The notes: generated by a model not told the origin, from the letters alone. A stretch of 64,000 nt of DNA from Alistipes sp. ZOR0009 (GCF_000798815.1 NZ_JTLD01000119.1:178572-242571), one strand, 5' to 3'. Shown: positions 27,434-37,258, counted from the first letter of the stretch. A program made the numbers and translations.

Positions 27434-28009
27434 ATGAAAGTTTGTGTTTACTGTGCTTCGAGCGCAAAAGTCTCTGAAAAATATTTTGCTGCAGCCGAGA
27501 CCTTGGGTGTTTTGATGGCAAATAACGAGCATACGCTAATTTATGGTGGAGGCTCGCTAGGATTAATGGGAAAGATAGCCGACACGATGCTTGCTCATGG
27601 CGGGCATGTAAAGGGAGTTCTTCCTCGCTTTATGGACGAAGTAGAGTGGGGGCATAAGGATATTTCTGAAATGGTATTGGTGGAGGATATGCATGAACGC
27701 AAGAAACTACTAATAGATGGTGTTGATGCTGTCGTTGCATTGCCTGGAGGTTGTGGTACGCTTGAAGAGTTATCGGAGGTGGTAACTTTAAAACGATTGG
27801 GAAAGTTTACTAAGCCGATAGTTATTCTTAATCTTGATGGCTTTTATGATCCGCTGAAGGCTCTTTTTGAAAAAATGATAGAGGAAAAATTTATGCGTCA
27901 GGAGCATCGGGCTATTTATACCTTTGTCGATACTGTAGAGGAAATTATTCCTGCAATAAAAAATGCACCAGCATGGGATGCTGATGCAATATCTTTTGCG
28001 GCGGTATAG
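27434..28009 (+). CDS. LOG-family (TIGR00730) nucleotide phosphoribohydrolase
   Basis: A 191-aa Rossmann-fold protein; the ATG before KVCVYCASS matches the family start, and a Met two codons earlier is an alternative. Motifs: YGGGSLGLMGKIAD near 40 and the signature PGGCGTLEEL near 107. LOG proteins release the base from cytokinin-type nucleoside 5'-monophosphates or other purine nucleotides. In bacteria the physiological substrate is often unclear. It ends 1 base before the convergent ribD gene. Confidence 0.88.
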   Translation: MKVCVYCASSAKVSEKYFAAAETLGVLMANNEHTLIYGGGSLGLMGKIADTMLAHGGHVKGVLPRFMDEVEWGHKDISEMVLVEDMHERKKLLIDGVDAVVALPGGCGTLEELSEVVTLKRLGKFTKPIVILNLDGFYDPLKALFEKMIEEKFMRQEHRAIYTFVDTVEEIIPAIKNAPAWDADAISFAAV

Positions 28010-28010
28010 A

Positions 28011-29087
28011 TTATTTTCTTCTTAGATAGAATAGTTTGGTTCCGTCAATGGAGTCTTCTGCATAAGGAATTCCAACTATTGCAGGGGCTTTAACCCCTTT
28101 AAAAAAGAGTTTGGGGCCGTAAAAAATTCGAGCCTCGTCCCAGCAATCTCTGTCGATGAACCCTTGCAAGGTTCTTGCTCCGCCTTCTATAATTACCGAT
28201 TGTATTCCTCTTTTGTGGATGTAGTCAAACATTTGAATTTCGGCATCTCGAGCAAAGTCTATAGAAACCAGCTCAAGGTTTTTTATCTTTTCAAAGAGTT
28301 CTTTGCGGGTACTCGATCCCGAATTTTTACCGATAAAAACAATGGTTGGCTGACTTCCATCGAAGATATGGCTTTCAACGGGGGAAACTAATGTTCTGTC
28401 TATAAGGATTCGAGTAGGGTTTTCTCCATTCCAAACTCTTACATTTAGTTTGGGGTTGTCGTTGGTGATAGTGTTATTTCCTACAAGGATTCCTTTTTCT
28501 TCGCTTCTCCACCTATGAACTAGCGTTTTGCAGGCTTCGTTCGAAATCCAGGTGGGTTGAGTTGGGGCTCCTGCTTCCCTTTCGATATCAATAAAACCAT
28601 CAAGCGTTTGAGCCCATTTAAGGATGACGTAGGGGCGTTTTTCGGTGACAAAGGTGATGAATCGTCGGTTTAGCCATTGTGCCTCTTTTTCTAAGATCCC
28701 CACCGTAACATCAACCCCATGGTCTTTGAGCCTTTTTATTCCGCGTCCAGCAACTTCGCTGTATGGATCTTGCATGGCAATTACCACTCGTGGTATTTTG
28801 TGCTCGATGATGAGATCTGCGCATGGTGGCGTTTTTCCAAAGTGGCTGCAAGGTTCTAAGGATACGTATAGCGTGGATTTGTTTAGTAATGATTTGTCTT
28901 TAACTGATTTGATGGCGTTTACTTCAGCGTGGGCTTCACCATATTTGCGATGAAAACCTTCTCCTACTATTATTCCATCGTGGACAATGATAGAGCCAAC
29001 CATGGGGTTGGGAGCTACAGAGCCTAATCCCATTTCGGCAAGTCGGAGGCAATGCCTCATGTATTCCTCATCAATATTGCGATCCAT
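28011..29087 (-). CDS. ribD: Bifunctional riboflavin-synthesis deaminase/reductase RibD
   Basis: A 358-aa two-domain enzyme. N-terminal zinc deaminase domain: HAEVNAI near 53 and the PCSHFGKTPPCADLII segment near 78, giving the zinc His and two Cys and the catalytic Glu. C-terminal reductase domain from about 150 (YVILKWAQTLDGFI, LVHRWRSEEKGILVG, IEGGARTLQGFI). It converts the pyrimidine product of GTP cyclohydrolase II in two steps on the way to riboflavin. Other rib genes are not nearby. Confidence 0.93.
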   Translation of the reverse strand: MDRNIDEEYMRHCLRLAEMGLGSVAPNPMVGSIIVHDGIIVGEGFHRKYGEAHAEVNAIKSVKDKSLLNKSTLYVSLEPCSHFGKTPPCADLIIEHKIPRVVIAMQDPYSEVAGRGIKRLKDHGVDVTVGILEKEAQWLNRRFITFVTEKRPYVILKWAQTLDGFIDIEREAGAPTQPTWISNEACKTLVHRWRSEEKGILVGNNTITNDNPKLNVRVWNGENPTRILIDRTLVSPVESHIFDGSQPTIVFIGKNSGSSTRKELFEKIKNLELVSIDFARDAEIQMFDYIHKRGIQSVIIEGGARTLQGFIDRDCWDEARIFYGPKLFFKGVKAPAIVGIPYAEDSIDGTKLFYLRRK

Positions 29088-29146
29088 TCGATTTTATCTT
29101 ACTTTTAGTTTCGAAAATAGCAGAAATTGCAACGGAAACAAAATAA

Positions 29147-30001
29147 ATGAATACTTCTATTCGTAGCCTGTTGGGCATTCATATTCATCAACTTTCAGAT
29201 ATTTATGCTCCGGAGGAGGCTAAAGAGATTGCTTATAGGTTGGCAGAGCATGTGTTGGGGTGTAATCGCTCTAAGTTATTGTTGGAGTTAGATGGCTGTG
29301 CTTCTAGCGCGTTCAGAAAGGAGGTGGCGTCTTACATTCAGAGGCTGCTTTGCAGTGAACCTCTGCAATATGTGATTGGGGAGGTCGAATTCTATGGTTG
29401 CCTTATTAAGGTTACGCCAGATGTTCTTATTCCTCGTCCAGAGACTGAAGAATTGGTGGACATTATTGTGAGAGATTGGAGCGCAAAAGAGATTCGAGTA
29501 GCAGATTTTGGGACTGGAAGTGGTTGTATTCCTGTTGCGCTCGCAAAGAATCTGGCTTTATCAATGGTGACTTCTGTTGATGTCTCGGAAAAAGCGTTGC
29601 AGGTGGCTCGAGAAAACGCTCAGCAAAATGGCGTTGACGTCAATTTTTTGCTGGATGATATGAGGAGTTTTAAGTCAGAGGAGCTGTTTGATGTAATAGT
29701 GAGCAATCCGCCCTATGTAATGGAAGTTGAAAAAGCTTTAATGCGAGATAATGTGCTGAATTACGAGCCTCATCTAGCCTTGTTTGTAAAAGATTCTGAT
29801 CCGTTGGAATTTTATAAGGCTATTGCAAGAATTGCATCAGCTCAACTTAAGGTTGGAGGTAAAGTTTATCTGGAAATAAACCAGCAGTTAGGCCTAGAGA
29901 CTGCAAGCTTGTTTGCTGATTTGGGAATGAACACCGAGGTGCGAAAAGATCTGTTTGGTGTTGATCGGTTTGTTCTGGCCGAATGGGGAGGGCAAAAATG
30001 A
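29147..30001 (+). CDS. prmC: Release-factor glutamine methyltransferase PrmC
   Basis: A 284-aa class I SAM methyltransferase. An N-terminal helical domain (1-85) binds the release factor. The catalytic domain has PRPETEELVD near 101, VADFGTGSGCIPVAL (SAM motif I) near 122 and the defining VSNPPYV motif near 185. It methylates Gln of the GGQ motif in RF1/RF2. Its stop overlaps the next start (ATGA). Confidence 0.95.
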   Translation: MNTSIRSLLGIHIHQLSDIYAPEEAKEIAYRLAEHVLGCNRSKLLLELDGCASSAFRKEVASYIQRLLCSEPLQYVIGEVEFYGCLIKVTPDVLIPRPETEELVDIIVRDWSAKEIRVADFGTGSGCIPVALAKNLALSMVTSVDVSEKALQVARENAQQNGVDVNFLLDDMRSFKSEELFDVIVSNPPYVMEVEKALMRDNVLNYEPHLALFVKDSDPLEFYKAIARIASAQLKVGGKVYLEINQQLGLETASLFADLGMNTEVRKDLFGVDRFVLAEWGGQK

Positions 30002-30468
30002 AAAGGGAGATATCAGCAAAAGATGCCTATGAGCGGCTAACAAGGCTATGTTCATCAAGAGAAATTTGTGAATACCAGGCTCTGCAAAAAATGTTTTCAT
30101 GGGGAGTTGCTGAGGAAGACAGGGCTTCTGTACTTAAACATTTAGTTGAGGAACGATATATAGACAACGAGCGCTACGCTGTCGCATTTGCTCGCGATAA
30201 GTTTCGATTTGACAGATGGGGGCCTCAGAAGATAAAATCGCATCTGGCATTAAAACATATTAGTCAAGAGCATGTGCAGTTGGCCTTGAAAGAAGTCGAG
30301 ATAGATAAGCTTCCTGAGGCTGTTGTACGAGAGTTAAAGCGTAAATCTGAGACAACGAAGCATAAAAATGAGTATGACCTCAAAATGAAGCTGATTGCAT
30401 TCGGCGTTCGGAAGGGATTTGATTTTGATATAGTTGTAAGGGCTGTTAATCAGATTGTAATGAAATAA
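29998..30468 (+). CDS. recX: Regulatory protein RecX
   Basis: A 156-aa protein beginning at the ATG that overlaps the prmC stop. It is built of RecX three-helix repeats: LVEERYIDNERYAVAFARDKF and RWGPQKIKSHLALKHI are diagnostic. RecX binds RecA filaments and limits recombination and the SOS response. recA is not in the window. Transcription with prmC is likely. Confidence 0.9.
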   Translation: MKREISAKDAYERLTRLCSSREICEYQALQKMFSWGVAEEDRASVLKHLVEERYIDNERYAVAFARDKFRFDRWGPQKIKSHLALKHISQEHVQLALKEVEIDKLPEAVVRELKRKSETTKHKNEYDLKMKLIAFGVRKGFDFDIVVRAVNQIVMK

Positions 30469-30494
30469 AAAAGGCTTACCGAAGTAAGCCTTTT
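30469..30494. terminator. Hairpin between recX and tRNA-Ala
   Basis: AAAAGGCTTAC-CGAA-GTAAGCCTTTT, starting one base after the recX stop and ending 2 bases before the 3' end of the opposite-strand tRNA. It is symmetrical enough to terminate both. Confidence 0.88.
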
Positions 30495-30495
30495 G

Positions 30496-30569
<74 letters not shown>

Positions 30570-30701
30570 TTAGAGACGCTGCAAATGTAAATGAATTTTG
30601 GAATAAATCAAAAGTGATAAGCGTGTTTTTAAAAAAAAAAGTAATCTTCTGATATTAAACATTGAATTGTTGTGAAATTTAAGAATTTATTGAGGTAAAT
30701 G

Positions 30702-30732
30702 TTTGTTTTTAAAATTATCAGAAATATATTTG
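30702..30732 (+). promoter_or_regulatory. Consensus promoter of the tonB gene
   Basis: TTTG at 30702-30705, a 19-base spacer and TATATTTG at 30725-30732, the best Bacteroidetes promoter match I found in the window. The leader to the ATG would be about 70 nt. Confidence 0.78.
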
Positions 30733-30809
30733 TATTCATCCGAGCAATCTTTAGCATGGATTGTTTGGTTTATATAGTATATAAATTATAAGCCCTTAAT
30801 AAAACAGAC

Positions 30810-31502
30810 ATGGAAATCAAGAAATCGCCTAAGGCGGATCTTGAGAACAAACGTTCAATGTTCTTACAGATCGGTTTCGTCGTGGCTATTGGATTATCCC
30901 TCTTCGCTTTCGAATATGATTTTGGCGAAGCTCAGGAGACCCAAAGTTTTGCCGCAAAAACAGTTGTTGCTGAAGAAGAAATAGTGCAAACAAGTCAGCA
31001 AGAACAACAACAACAACAGGCCGAGGTCGCTCCCCAACAAATTATTTCAGATGTGCTTAAGATCGTTCGTAACGATGTAAAAGTAAGTAATGAGCTTGAT
31101 TTGAATATGGAAGATACCAAGGAAGCTGCACCAATAACCATTCCAACAGTTTCTAAGAAAGAAGAGGTTGTCGAGGAAGAGGAGCCATTTTTGGTGGTGG
31201 AGGACATGCCTACGTTTAACGGGAAAGAAGCCGCTATCGGGTTTCGCGAATATGTAGGTAAAAACCTTAAATATCCAGATGTTGCACAGGAGAACGGTAT
31301 ACAAGGTACTGTTTTTATCTCATTTGTTGTTGAGCCAACAGGGGCGGTGACAAATGTAAAGGTGCTTCGTGGGGTTGATCCTGCGTTGGATAAAGAGGCG
31401 GTTCGTATCGTGCAAAGCTCGCCTAAGTGGTCGCCTGGTAAGCAAAGAGGAAAGTCGGTACGCGTATCGTTTACGTTCCCTATTAAGTTCCAGTTGAACT
31501 AA
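30810..31502 (+). CDS. TonB-family energy transducer
   Basis: A 230-aa protein. One N-terminal membrane helix (about 20-38), then a Gln/Glu-rich periplasmic linker including a run of Gln near residue 67, and a C-terminal TonB domain (about 145-230) with YPDVAQENGIQGTVFISFVV and LDKEAVRIVQSSPKWSPGKQRG. It passes proton-motive force from ExbBD to TonB-dependent outer-membrane receptors. Several homologues per genome are usual in Bacteroidota; exbB and exbD are not here. Own promoter and terminator. Confidence 0.92.
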   Translation: MEIKKSPKADLENKRSMFLQIGFVVAIGLSLFAFEYDFGEAQETQSFAAKTVVAEEEIVQTSQQEQQQQQAEVAPQQIISDVLKIVRNDVKVSNELDLNMEDTKEAAPITIPTVSKKEEVVEEEEPFLVVEDMPTFNGKEAAIGFREYVGKNLKYPDVAQENGIQGTVFISFVVEPTGAVTNVKVLRGVDPALDKEAVRIVQSSPKWSPGKQRGKSVRVSFTFPIKFQLN

Positions 31503-31527
31503 TGTTATTTATACCGAATAGTTACTG

Positions 31528-31555
31528 AAAGCCCTGATAATCTCAGGGCTTTTTT
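31528..31555 (+). terminator. Terminator after tonB
   Basis: AAAGCCCTGA / TCAGGGCTTT with a 5-base loop and a T6 run. Confidence 0.9.
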
Positions 31556-31558
31556 GTT

Positions 31559-31566
31559 TACCTTTG
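31559..31566 (+). promoter_or_regulatory. -7 box ahead of hflX
   Basis: TACCTTTG, 19 bases before the hflX ATG, immediately after the tonB terminator. This implies a very short leader. Confidence 0.5.
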
Positions 31567-31585
31567 TTGCAACTAATAGGCATTT

Positions 31586-32782
31586 ATGGGATTTGATGTA
31601 ATAAGTACAGCTCCAGTTCAGGAAACAGCCATTCTTGTTGGTGCAATTACCGATAAGCAGAGCGATTTTCAGACGAAGGAGTATCTTGACGAGCTAGAGT
31701 TTCTTGCAGAGACGGCCGGTGCTCGTACCGTAAAGAAGTTTATTCAGCGGGTACATGCAACCAACTCTAAGACCTATGTTGGAGCAGGAAAACTTGATGA
31801 GATAAGAGCGTATATCGAGGAGAATGAGATTGGTATGGCTATTTTTGATGACGAGCTAACTCCATCACAGCTTCGTAATGTTGAGCGCTATCTTAACTGC
31901 AAGGTGCTAGATAGGACTAATTTAATTCTCGATATTTTTGCGGCTCGAGCCAAGACGGCCTACGCCAAAACTCAAGTAGAGTTGGCTCAGTATCAGTATC
32001 TGCTTCCTCGTCTTACCCGAATGTGGACTCACCTTGAGCGTCAGCGCGGGGGAATTGGGATGAGAGGGCCAGGAGAAAGCCAGATCGAAACAGACCGCCG
32101 TATTATTTTGGATAAGATATCGCGTTTAAAAGAGCAACTTAAAAAAATAGATAAGCAGATGGCTATCCAGCGGGGTAACCGAGGAAGCCTAGTGCGGGTT
32201 GCGTTGGTGGGCTATACTAACGTAGGAAAGTCTACCATAATGAATCTTATCAGTAAGTCGGAGGTGTTTGCCGAGAATAAGCTTTTTGCGACGCTAGATA
32301 CAACCGTTCGAAAAGTTGTTTTCGAAAATCTTCCATTTTTACTTTCGGACACGGTTGGATTTATTAGAAAGCTACCTCACCAGCTGGTTGAATCGTTTAA
32401 ATCGACTTTAGATGAGGTTCGGGAGGCTGATTTGCTTATTCATGTGGTGGATATTTCTCACCCCAACTTTGAGGAGCAGCTGAATGTTGTAAAGGAGACG
32501 TTGGCGGATATTGGAGCCGCTGATAAACCTGTATTCTTGGTGTTTAATAAGGTAGACGCTTACACTTATATAAAGAAGGATGACGATGATCTAACTCCTG
32601 CTACTAAAGAAAATATGAGTTTGGAGGATTTGAAGAATAGCTGGATGTATAAAGAAAATAATCCCGCCATATTCATGTCGGCTAAGGAACGAATCAACTT
32701 GGATAAGTTTCGGTCAGACATGTATAAAATGGTTGCAGAAATAAGTCAGGGGCGATATCCTTTTGGAAATTTCCTTTGGTAA
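31586..32782 (+). CDS. hflX: Ribosome-associated GTPase HflX
   Basis: A 398-aa GTPase. The N-terminal HflX domain (about 1-190) holds the RTNLILDIFAARAKTAYAK segment and the glycine-rich linker RGGIGMRGPGESQIETDRR. The G domain has GYTNVGKST (G1), DTVGFI (G3) and NKVD (G4). HflX splits stalled ribosomes under stress. Length and domain order are normal. Confidence 0.95.
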   Translation: MGFDVISTAPVQETAILVGAITDKQSDFQTKEYLDELEFLAETAGARTVKKFIQRVHATNSKTYVGAGKLDEIRAYIEENEIGMAIFDDELTPSQLRNVERYLNCKVLDRTNLILDIFAARAKTAYAKTQVELAQYQYLLPRLTRMWTHLERQRGGIGMRGPGESQIETDRRIILDKISRLKEQLKKIDKQMAIQRGNRGSLVRVALVGYTNVGKSTIMNLISKSEVFAENKLFATLDTTVRKVVFENLPFLLSDTVGFIRKLPHQLVESFKSTLDEVREADLLIHVVDISHPNFEEQLNVVKETLADIGAADKPVFLVFNKVDAYTYIKKDDDDLTPATKENMSLEDLKNSWMYKENNPAIFMSAKERINLDKFRSDMYKMVAEISQGRYPFGNFLW

Positions 32783-32788
32783 GAGAAA

Positions 32789-32811
32789 AAGAGGCGCTTT
32801 AAGCGCCTCTT
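32789..32811. terminator. Bidirectional terminator between hflX and asd
   Basis: AAGAGGCGCTT / AAGCGCCTCTT around one base, located between convergent genes with A-rich and T-rich flanks. Confidence 0.85.
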
Positions 32812-32814
32812 CTT

Positions 32815-33810
32815 TTATGCTTTTATGAATCCCTTCTTTAGTAGGTATAATGCTATCTGAACGGCATTGGTGGCCGCTCCTTTTCTTAAGTTGTCGGCAA
32901 CTATCCACATGTTGAGGGTATTTGGTTGCGAGATATCCCGGCGAAGGCGCCCTACGAATACTTCATTTTTGCCTTCAGCATAAAGAGGCATTGGGTATAT
33001 TTTGTTGGCAGGATCGTCTTGTACAATAATTCCTTCTGTACTCGAAAGGATGTTTCTTACTTCTTCTAAGTTGAAATCATTGGCAAATTCAACGTTTACG
33101 GCTTCAGAGTGCCCACCTTTTACTGGAATTCGAACTGTGGTTGGCGATACGTTGATGCTGTTGTCTCCTAAAATCTTACGGGTCTCGTTTACCATTTTTA
33201 GCTCTTCCTTTGTGTAGCCGTTTTCGGTAAACACATCGATGTGAGGAAGGCAGTTCATATCAATTGGGTAAGGATATATCATGTCTGCAGCTTCTCCGTT
33301 ACGTTCTGCAGCCATTTGATTAAGCGCTTTTATACCAGTTCCGGATACCGACTGATAGGTAGAAACAACAATACGTTTAATAGAGAATCTTGCATGTAGC
33401 GGAGCAAGTGCCAATACCATTTGAATGGTAGAGCAGTTTGGGTTGGCTATAATTTTGTCTTCAGCAGTTAGCTCATCCGCATTAATTTCGGGAACAACCA
33501 ACTTTTTAGTTGGATCCATTCGCCAAGCAGAGCTATTGTCTACAACAAAGCATCCTGCTTCAGCAAATTTTGGAGCCCACTCCTTAGACGTGTCCCCGCC
33601 TGCAGAAAATAGGGCCAATGTAGGTTTTAGGCTTAGGCCTGTTTGTGGGTTGACTACTTTATACGCATTTCCTTTAAAAAAGACCTCTTTTCCTACCGAC
33701 CGTTCCGAGGCAATAGGTATTAGCTCGGTTACTGGAAAGTTCATCTCTTCTAGGACTTTTAGCATAACGCCTCCAACTAGCCCTGTGGCTCCAAATACTG
33801 CTACTTTCAT
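32815..33810 (-). CDS. asd: Aspartate-semialdehyde dehydrogenase
   Basis: A 331-aa enzyme. NADP-binding FGATGLVGGVMLKVLEE at the N-terminus, catalytic Cys in IANPNCSTIQMVLAL near 130, and the RIPVKGGHSEAVNVEF segment with the conserved substrate Arg and His near 235. It reduces aspartyl phosphate to the semialdehyde that feeds lysine/DAP, threonine and methionine synthesis. Single gene. Confidence 0.95.
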   Translation of the reverse strand: MKVAVFGATGLVGGVMLKVLEEMNFPVTELIPIASERSVGKEVFFKGNAYKVVNPQTGLSLKPTLALFSAGGDTSKEWAPKFAEAGCFVVDNSSAWRMDPTKKLVVPEINADELTAEDKIIANPNCSTIQMVLALAPLHARFSIKRIVVSTYQSVSGTGIKALNQMAAERNGEAADMIYPYPIDMNCLPHIDVFTENGYTKEELKMVNETRKILGDNSINVSPTTVRIPVKGGHSEAVNVEFANDFNLEEVRNILSSTEGIIVQDDPANKIYPMPLYAEGKNEVFVGRLRRDISQPNTLNMWIVADNLRKGAATNAVQIALYLLKKGFIKA

Positions 33811-33932
33811 CTGTGTATTTCTGATATTAAGATAAATAACAACGCGATTATTTATGGAGTGAAAAACAAATTTTGTAAATTTATTAAACTAAAAATCGAC
33901 AGAAATAGTGTTAACAATATTTATTAGAATAA

Positions 33933-36900
33933 ATGAGTCGACTTTGGCTTCTGAGTTTTTTGTGCCTCCTTTTTGCGGTTAGCACTCGGGCGCATGTTGA
34001 TAGGGATTCATTTCAAGGAAATGACAGGATTTTATTTTCAGAATTCGTAGGATTTGCATCCTTTCTTGATTCCTCTTCTTTGGTAGACTCTTTCCTTTCT
34101 TCAGTATCGCTGGATTCTCTTTCAGCATCTACGTATAATGATATCCCAGAGCGAACTGCAACTATTACAGCATTTACTATATCAGATTTAGGTGCTGATC
34201 GTAAGCCAACGGTGGTTAGCCGTATCTTGTTGGATATGAATGCCCAGAAGGTGTCTGTTAGTAAGGTTATTGCAGGAACTGTAGTTTGTTGTAATGGACG
34301 AAAGGTTGATTCTAGAATTGCATTTATTACTGATAAATGTCTTGTTGTAGAGTTACTTAACGGTAATCTCTTGATTGCAGATAGCACTTCTTCTAATGTC
34401 TCTGTTGGTATTTATGTAAATCCAGCAGAGGTGTTGGACTTGTCTTCTATTTCATTTAAAATTAAAGGGGTTGATGTTGATACTGCATTTTCTTGTCTTG
34501 AACCTTTTTCTCCAGTTCAAACAAACGTGCTTCTATTTAAAGTTAAGGCAGATCGATTTATTTTCTCTAAAATACCGTCACCTATAAAGGTTAATTCCCC
34601 TTTTGATTTGTCCGTGAAAGCCTGCGATAGCTATGAAAATACGGATGTTGACTTTAATGGCGAGTGCTCTCTGACTGTTTTAGGGCCAGTCTCAATGATG
34701 TTAAAGACATCTTTTATAACAGGAGTGGCTAAATATTCTTCGCTATCATTTTCTAAAAGTGGGCGCTATGAAATTGTTGCAGCAGGAGCCCGCTTGTCTT
34801 CTACAAAAGAGTTGATTGTTGCCGATAATGATTCTTATTTAAAGGCGGTTACTCCAGATTGTTCGATACCCTCAATAGCCGCACCGCTTCGTTTTTTCGA
34901 CCTGTTGAAATTTAAAATTGTTGATTCAGGTGTTACAGATACGCTTAAAACAGAGATTAGTCAGCTTGTTCTTAATGCGCTTGATACGGCAGGAAATCTA
35001 CTGGGAAGGCGCGTAGTCGATAGCCTTTGCGTATATTTTAACGGGGTTAGGATTGATGCCAAATATACTTTCTATTCAACAGGAAAGATTTTGATTGGCA
35101 TTCCCGATGGTGAGATGTCTGTTTTAAACGGGACAGAAGCGGAGGTCGTAATTCGGGTAAAACTACTCAAGAACTATTTTACCTCGTTATTTTATTTTTC
35201 TATCCCACCAAATGGAGTAGAGGTTGGTTCGGCTTCTTCTTTTTTATCAACACTCTACAGCTACCATATTCGTACCCCGAATCTGGGTGTGGCATCTTCC
35301 GATTTTCGTATTTTGGAGGGGCGTTTATCTTCGAAAGGAAAGGTTCAACTTCGTTTGAATCAGCGATTGGAGCCTCTTTCTAACATTTCAATTAAAGTTT
35401 TAGATGATTTAGGTAACGATGTTAAGGTTAACGACGTTACCTTGCTAGATCCATTTATCTTGTCCTTTAAGGTTGCAGAAGGCAAAACTCTTCTTCGGGT
35501 TCTTCTTCATAGAGTGGTTAAGGAAAAGGTTGAGGTTGATTCCGTTTTGATCCGCTTGAAGGTAGGTCTGGAATTTGGTGATGCCACTATATCTGAAATT
35601 ATGCCAGATCCACTTCCCTCTTTGGGTCTGCCCGAAGGAGAGTATTTGGAGGTTTATAACAGGCTGTCTGATACGCTTGATTTGGAAGGATGGACAGTAT
35701 CTGTAAATGGAAGATTGTCGAGATGTGGTAAGGGAATTGTATTGCCCTACTCCTATGCTGTATTGTCATCAACGAGTGTTAGTCCGTTTTTTAAGGGTTA
35801 TGGGAATGTCGTTTCCTTGTCAAATTTTGACGGGTTGCCAAACGAAGGTGCTGGAATTCACCTTATAAATCAAGAGGGGACGTTAATTGCTACTGCTTTT
35901 TATACTGATGATCTTTACCAGCAGGAAGATATAGATGGAGGCGTTTCTTTAGAGCGGATTGATGTAAATAGCTTTGCAGAGAGCATTGAAGCTTGGGGCC
36001 TTTCAAGGAGTAGTAACGGGGGAACACCCTGTAACGAAAATTCTATTGCGGGAACGGTTGTTGATAAAGTGCCCCCTAGAGTGGAAGTTTTGAAAGTTGA
36101 GGGAGTTAATAGGATTACCATCGTATTTAATGAGCCAATCGAACTTTCTCAACGTATGGTAATTACGTTGAATGGTTTATTGGATAAAGCAACCTACTCT
36201 TTTGATCTGTTTAATCCGAAGGTGCTGTTTGTTAAAACTTCGGCAGAGCTGCTGAGAGGAGAAATTAATCGTTTGAAACTTCTAGGTGTTTCAGATTATT
36301 CAGGCAATTCGTTTGCTGATGAAATTTTTGTTGTGCTAGGAGGTTCGCTACATCGAGGTAGCCTGCTTATTAATGAGGTGCTATTTAATCCCGACGTAAA
36401 TTGTTCGGATTATGTAGAGGTTGTAAATACTTCTTCAACGCCCTTAGATTTGGGCAGTGTGAGTTTGGCAAGACGGAATCCAGAAGGGAAGCTGGACGGC
36501 GTAATCCGTTTCTCCAAATCGTATAAAATTTTGCAGCCAAATGAGTATGCTGTGGTTTGCGAAACCCCAGATGCTCTAGCCTCACGCTATTTAGTATCAA
36601 ATCCATCTAAATTTTTAAAGGTTGGCGCTCTTCCTTCATTTCCAAATGGAGAGGGAACCGTGGTGCTTGCCGACTCTGTCGGAAATATAGTTGATGAGTT
36701 TTATTACTCAGAGGATATGCACTTTAAGATGCTGCCAACATTTAAAGGTGTTGCCCTTGAACGTTTATCGATAAAAGGTAGCCAGTGGATGTCTGCTTCA
36801 AAGGAGGTGGGGTATGGAACTCCAGGCATGCCGAATTCCCAGCAAACTCACGACGATGTGGCGGAAAAAGGATTCAGCTTGCTTTCTAACTCAATTTCTC

Positions 36901-37178
36901 CTGATGGTGATGGAACCAATGACTTTTTGTCTATAGCCTATCAACAGGTGGAATCCGGCTCTATGGTAGATGTTACCATTTTTTCTGTAGCTGGAATTCC
37001 CGTTAGGAGGTTGTGCCGGAACGAGCTGCTGGGTACAAGTGGAACAATTGTTTGGGATGGGGTTACAGATGCAGGATTACGAGTCTCAAGAGGTATTTAT
37101 ATTGCCCATGTACAAACAACATTTAGCGGTGGACGTTGCACCAGTGAACGGTTGGTTTTCTCTGTAGCGTACCGATAG
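33933..37178 (+). CDS. Large secreted lamin-tail-domain protein with FlgD/CHU_C-like C-terminus
   Basis: A 1081-aa protein with a signal peptide (WLLSFLCLLFAVSTRAH). Residues about 30-550 are beta-rich and Ser/Val-rich without a family I recognise. A first lamin-tail domain is near 550-660 (ISEIMPDPLPSLGLPEGEYL), an SbsA-type Ig-like segment near 710-800 (ITIVFNEPIELSQRM), a second lamin-tail domain near 810-940 (LLINEVLFNPDVNCSDYVEV), and a C-terminal FlgD/gliding-associated fold (ISPDGDGTNDFLSI, then VSRGIYIAHVQT). Such ends are often the signal for the type IX secretion system, so the protein is probably exported to the cell surface. Its function is unknown. Followed by its own downstream promoter region. 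Confidence 0.8.
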   Translation: MSRLWLLSFLCLLFAVSTRAHVDRDSFQGNDRILFSEFVGFASFLDSSSLVDSFLSSVSLDSLSASTYNDIPERTATITAFTISDLGADRKPTVVSRILLDMNAQKVSVSKVIAGTVVCCNGRKVDSRIAFITDKCLVVELLNGNLLIADSTSSNVSVGIYVNPAEVLDLSSISFKIKGVDVDTAFSCLEPFSPVQTNVLLFKVKADRFIFSKIPSPIKVNSPFDLSVKACDSYENTDVDFNGECSLTVLGPVSMMLKTSFITGVAKYSSLSFSKSGRYEIVAAGARLSSTKELIVADNDSYLKAVTPDCSIPSIAAPLRFFDLLKFKIVDSGVTDTLKTEISQLVLNALDTAGNLLGRRVVDSLCVYFNGVRIDAKYTFYSTGKILIGIPDGEMSVLNGTEAEVVIRVKLLKNYFTSLFYFSIPPNGVEVGSASSFLSTLYSYHIRTPNLGVASSDFRILEGRLSSKGKVQLRLNQRLEPLSNISIKVLDDLGNDVKVNDVTLLDPFILSFKVAEGKTLLRVLLHRVVKEKVEVDSVLIRLKVGLEFGDATISEIMPDPLPSLGLPEGEYLEVYNRLSDTLDLEGWTVSVNGRLSRCGKGIVLPYSYAVLSSTSVSPFFKGYGNVVSLSNFDGLPNEGAGIHLINQEGTLIATAFYTDDLYQQEDIDGGVSLERIDVNSFAESIEAWGLSRSSNGGTPCNENSIAGTVVDKVPPRVEVLKVEGVNRITIVFNEPIELSQRMVITLNGLLDKATYSFDLFNPKVLFVKTSAELLRGEINRLKLLGVSDYSGNSFADEIFVVLGGSLHRGSLLINEVLFNPDVNCSDYVEVVNTSSTPLDLGSVSLARRNPEGKLDGVIRFSKSYKILQPNEYAVVCETPDALASRYLVSNPSKFLKVGALPSFPNGEGTVVLADSVGNIVDEFYYSEDMHFKMLPTFKGVALERLSIKGSQWMSASKEVGYGTPGMPNSQQTHDDVAEKGFSLLSNSISPDGDGTNDFLSIAYQQVESGSMVDVTIFSVAGIPVRRLCRNELLGTSGTIVWDGVTDAGLRVSRGIYIAHVQTTFSGGRCTSERLVFSVAYR

Positions 37179-37204
37179 CCTGCTTTTTATTAAGCATATT
37201 TAGG

Positions 37205-37212
37205 TATATTTG
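37205..37212 (+). promoter_or_regulatory. -7 box ahead of the YihY gene
   Basis: TATATTTG, 46 bases before the ATG; -33 element not clear. Confidence 0.5.
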
Positions 37213-37258
37213 TTCTGGATGCAGCTGTTGCTCCTCATTTAATTGCATTTTATTTTCT

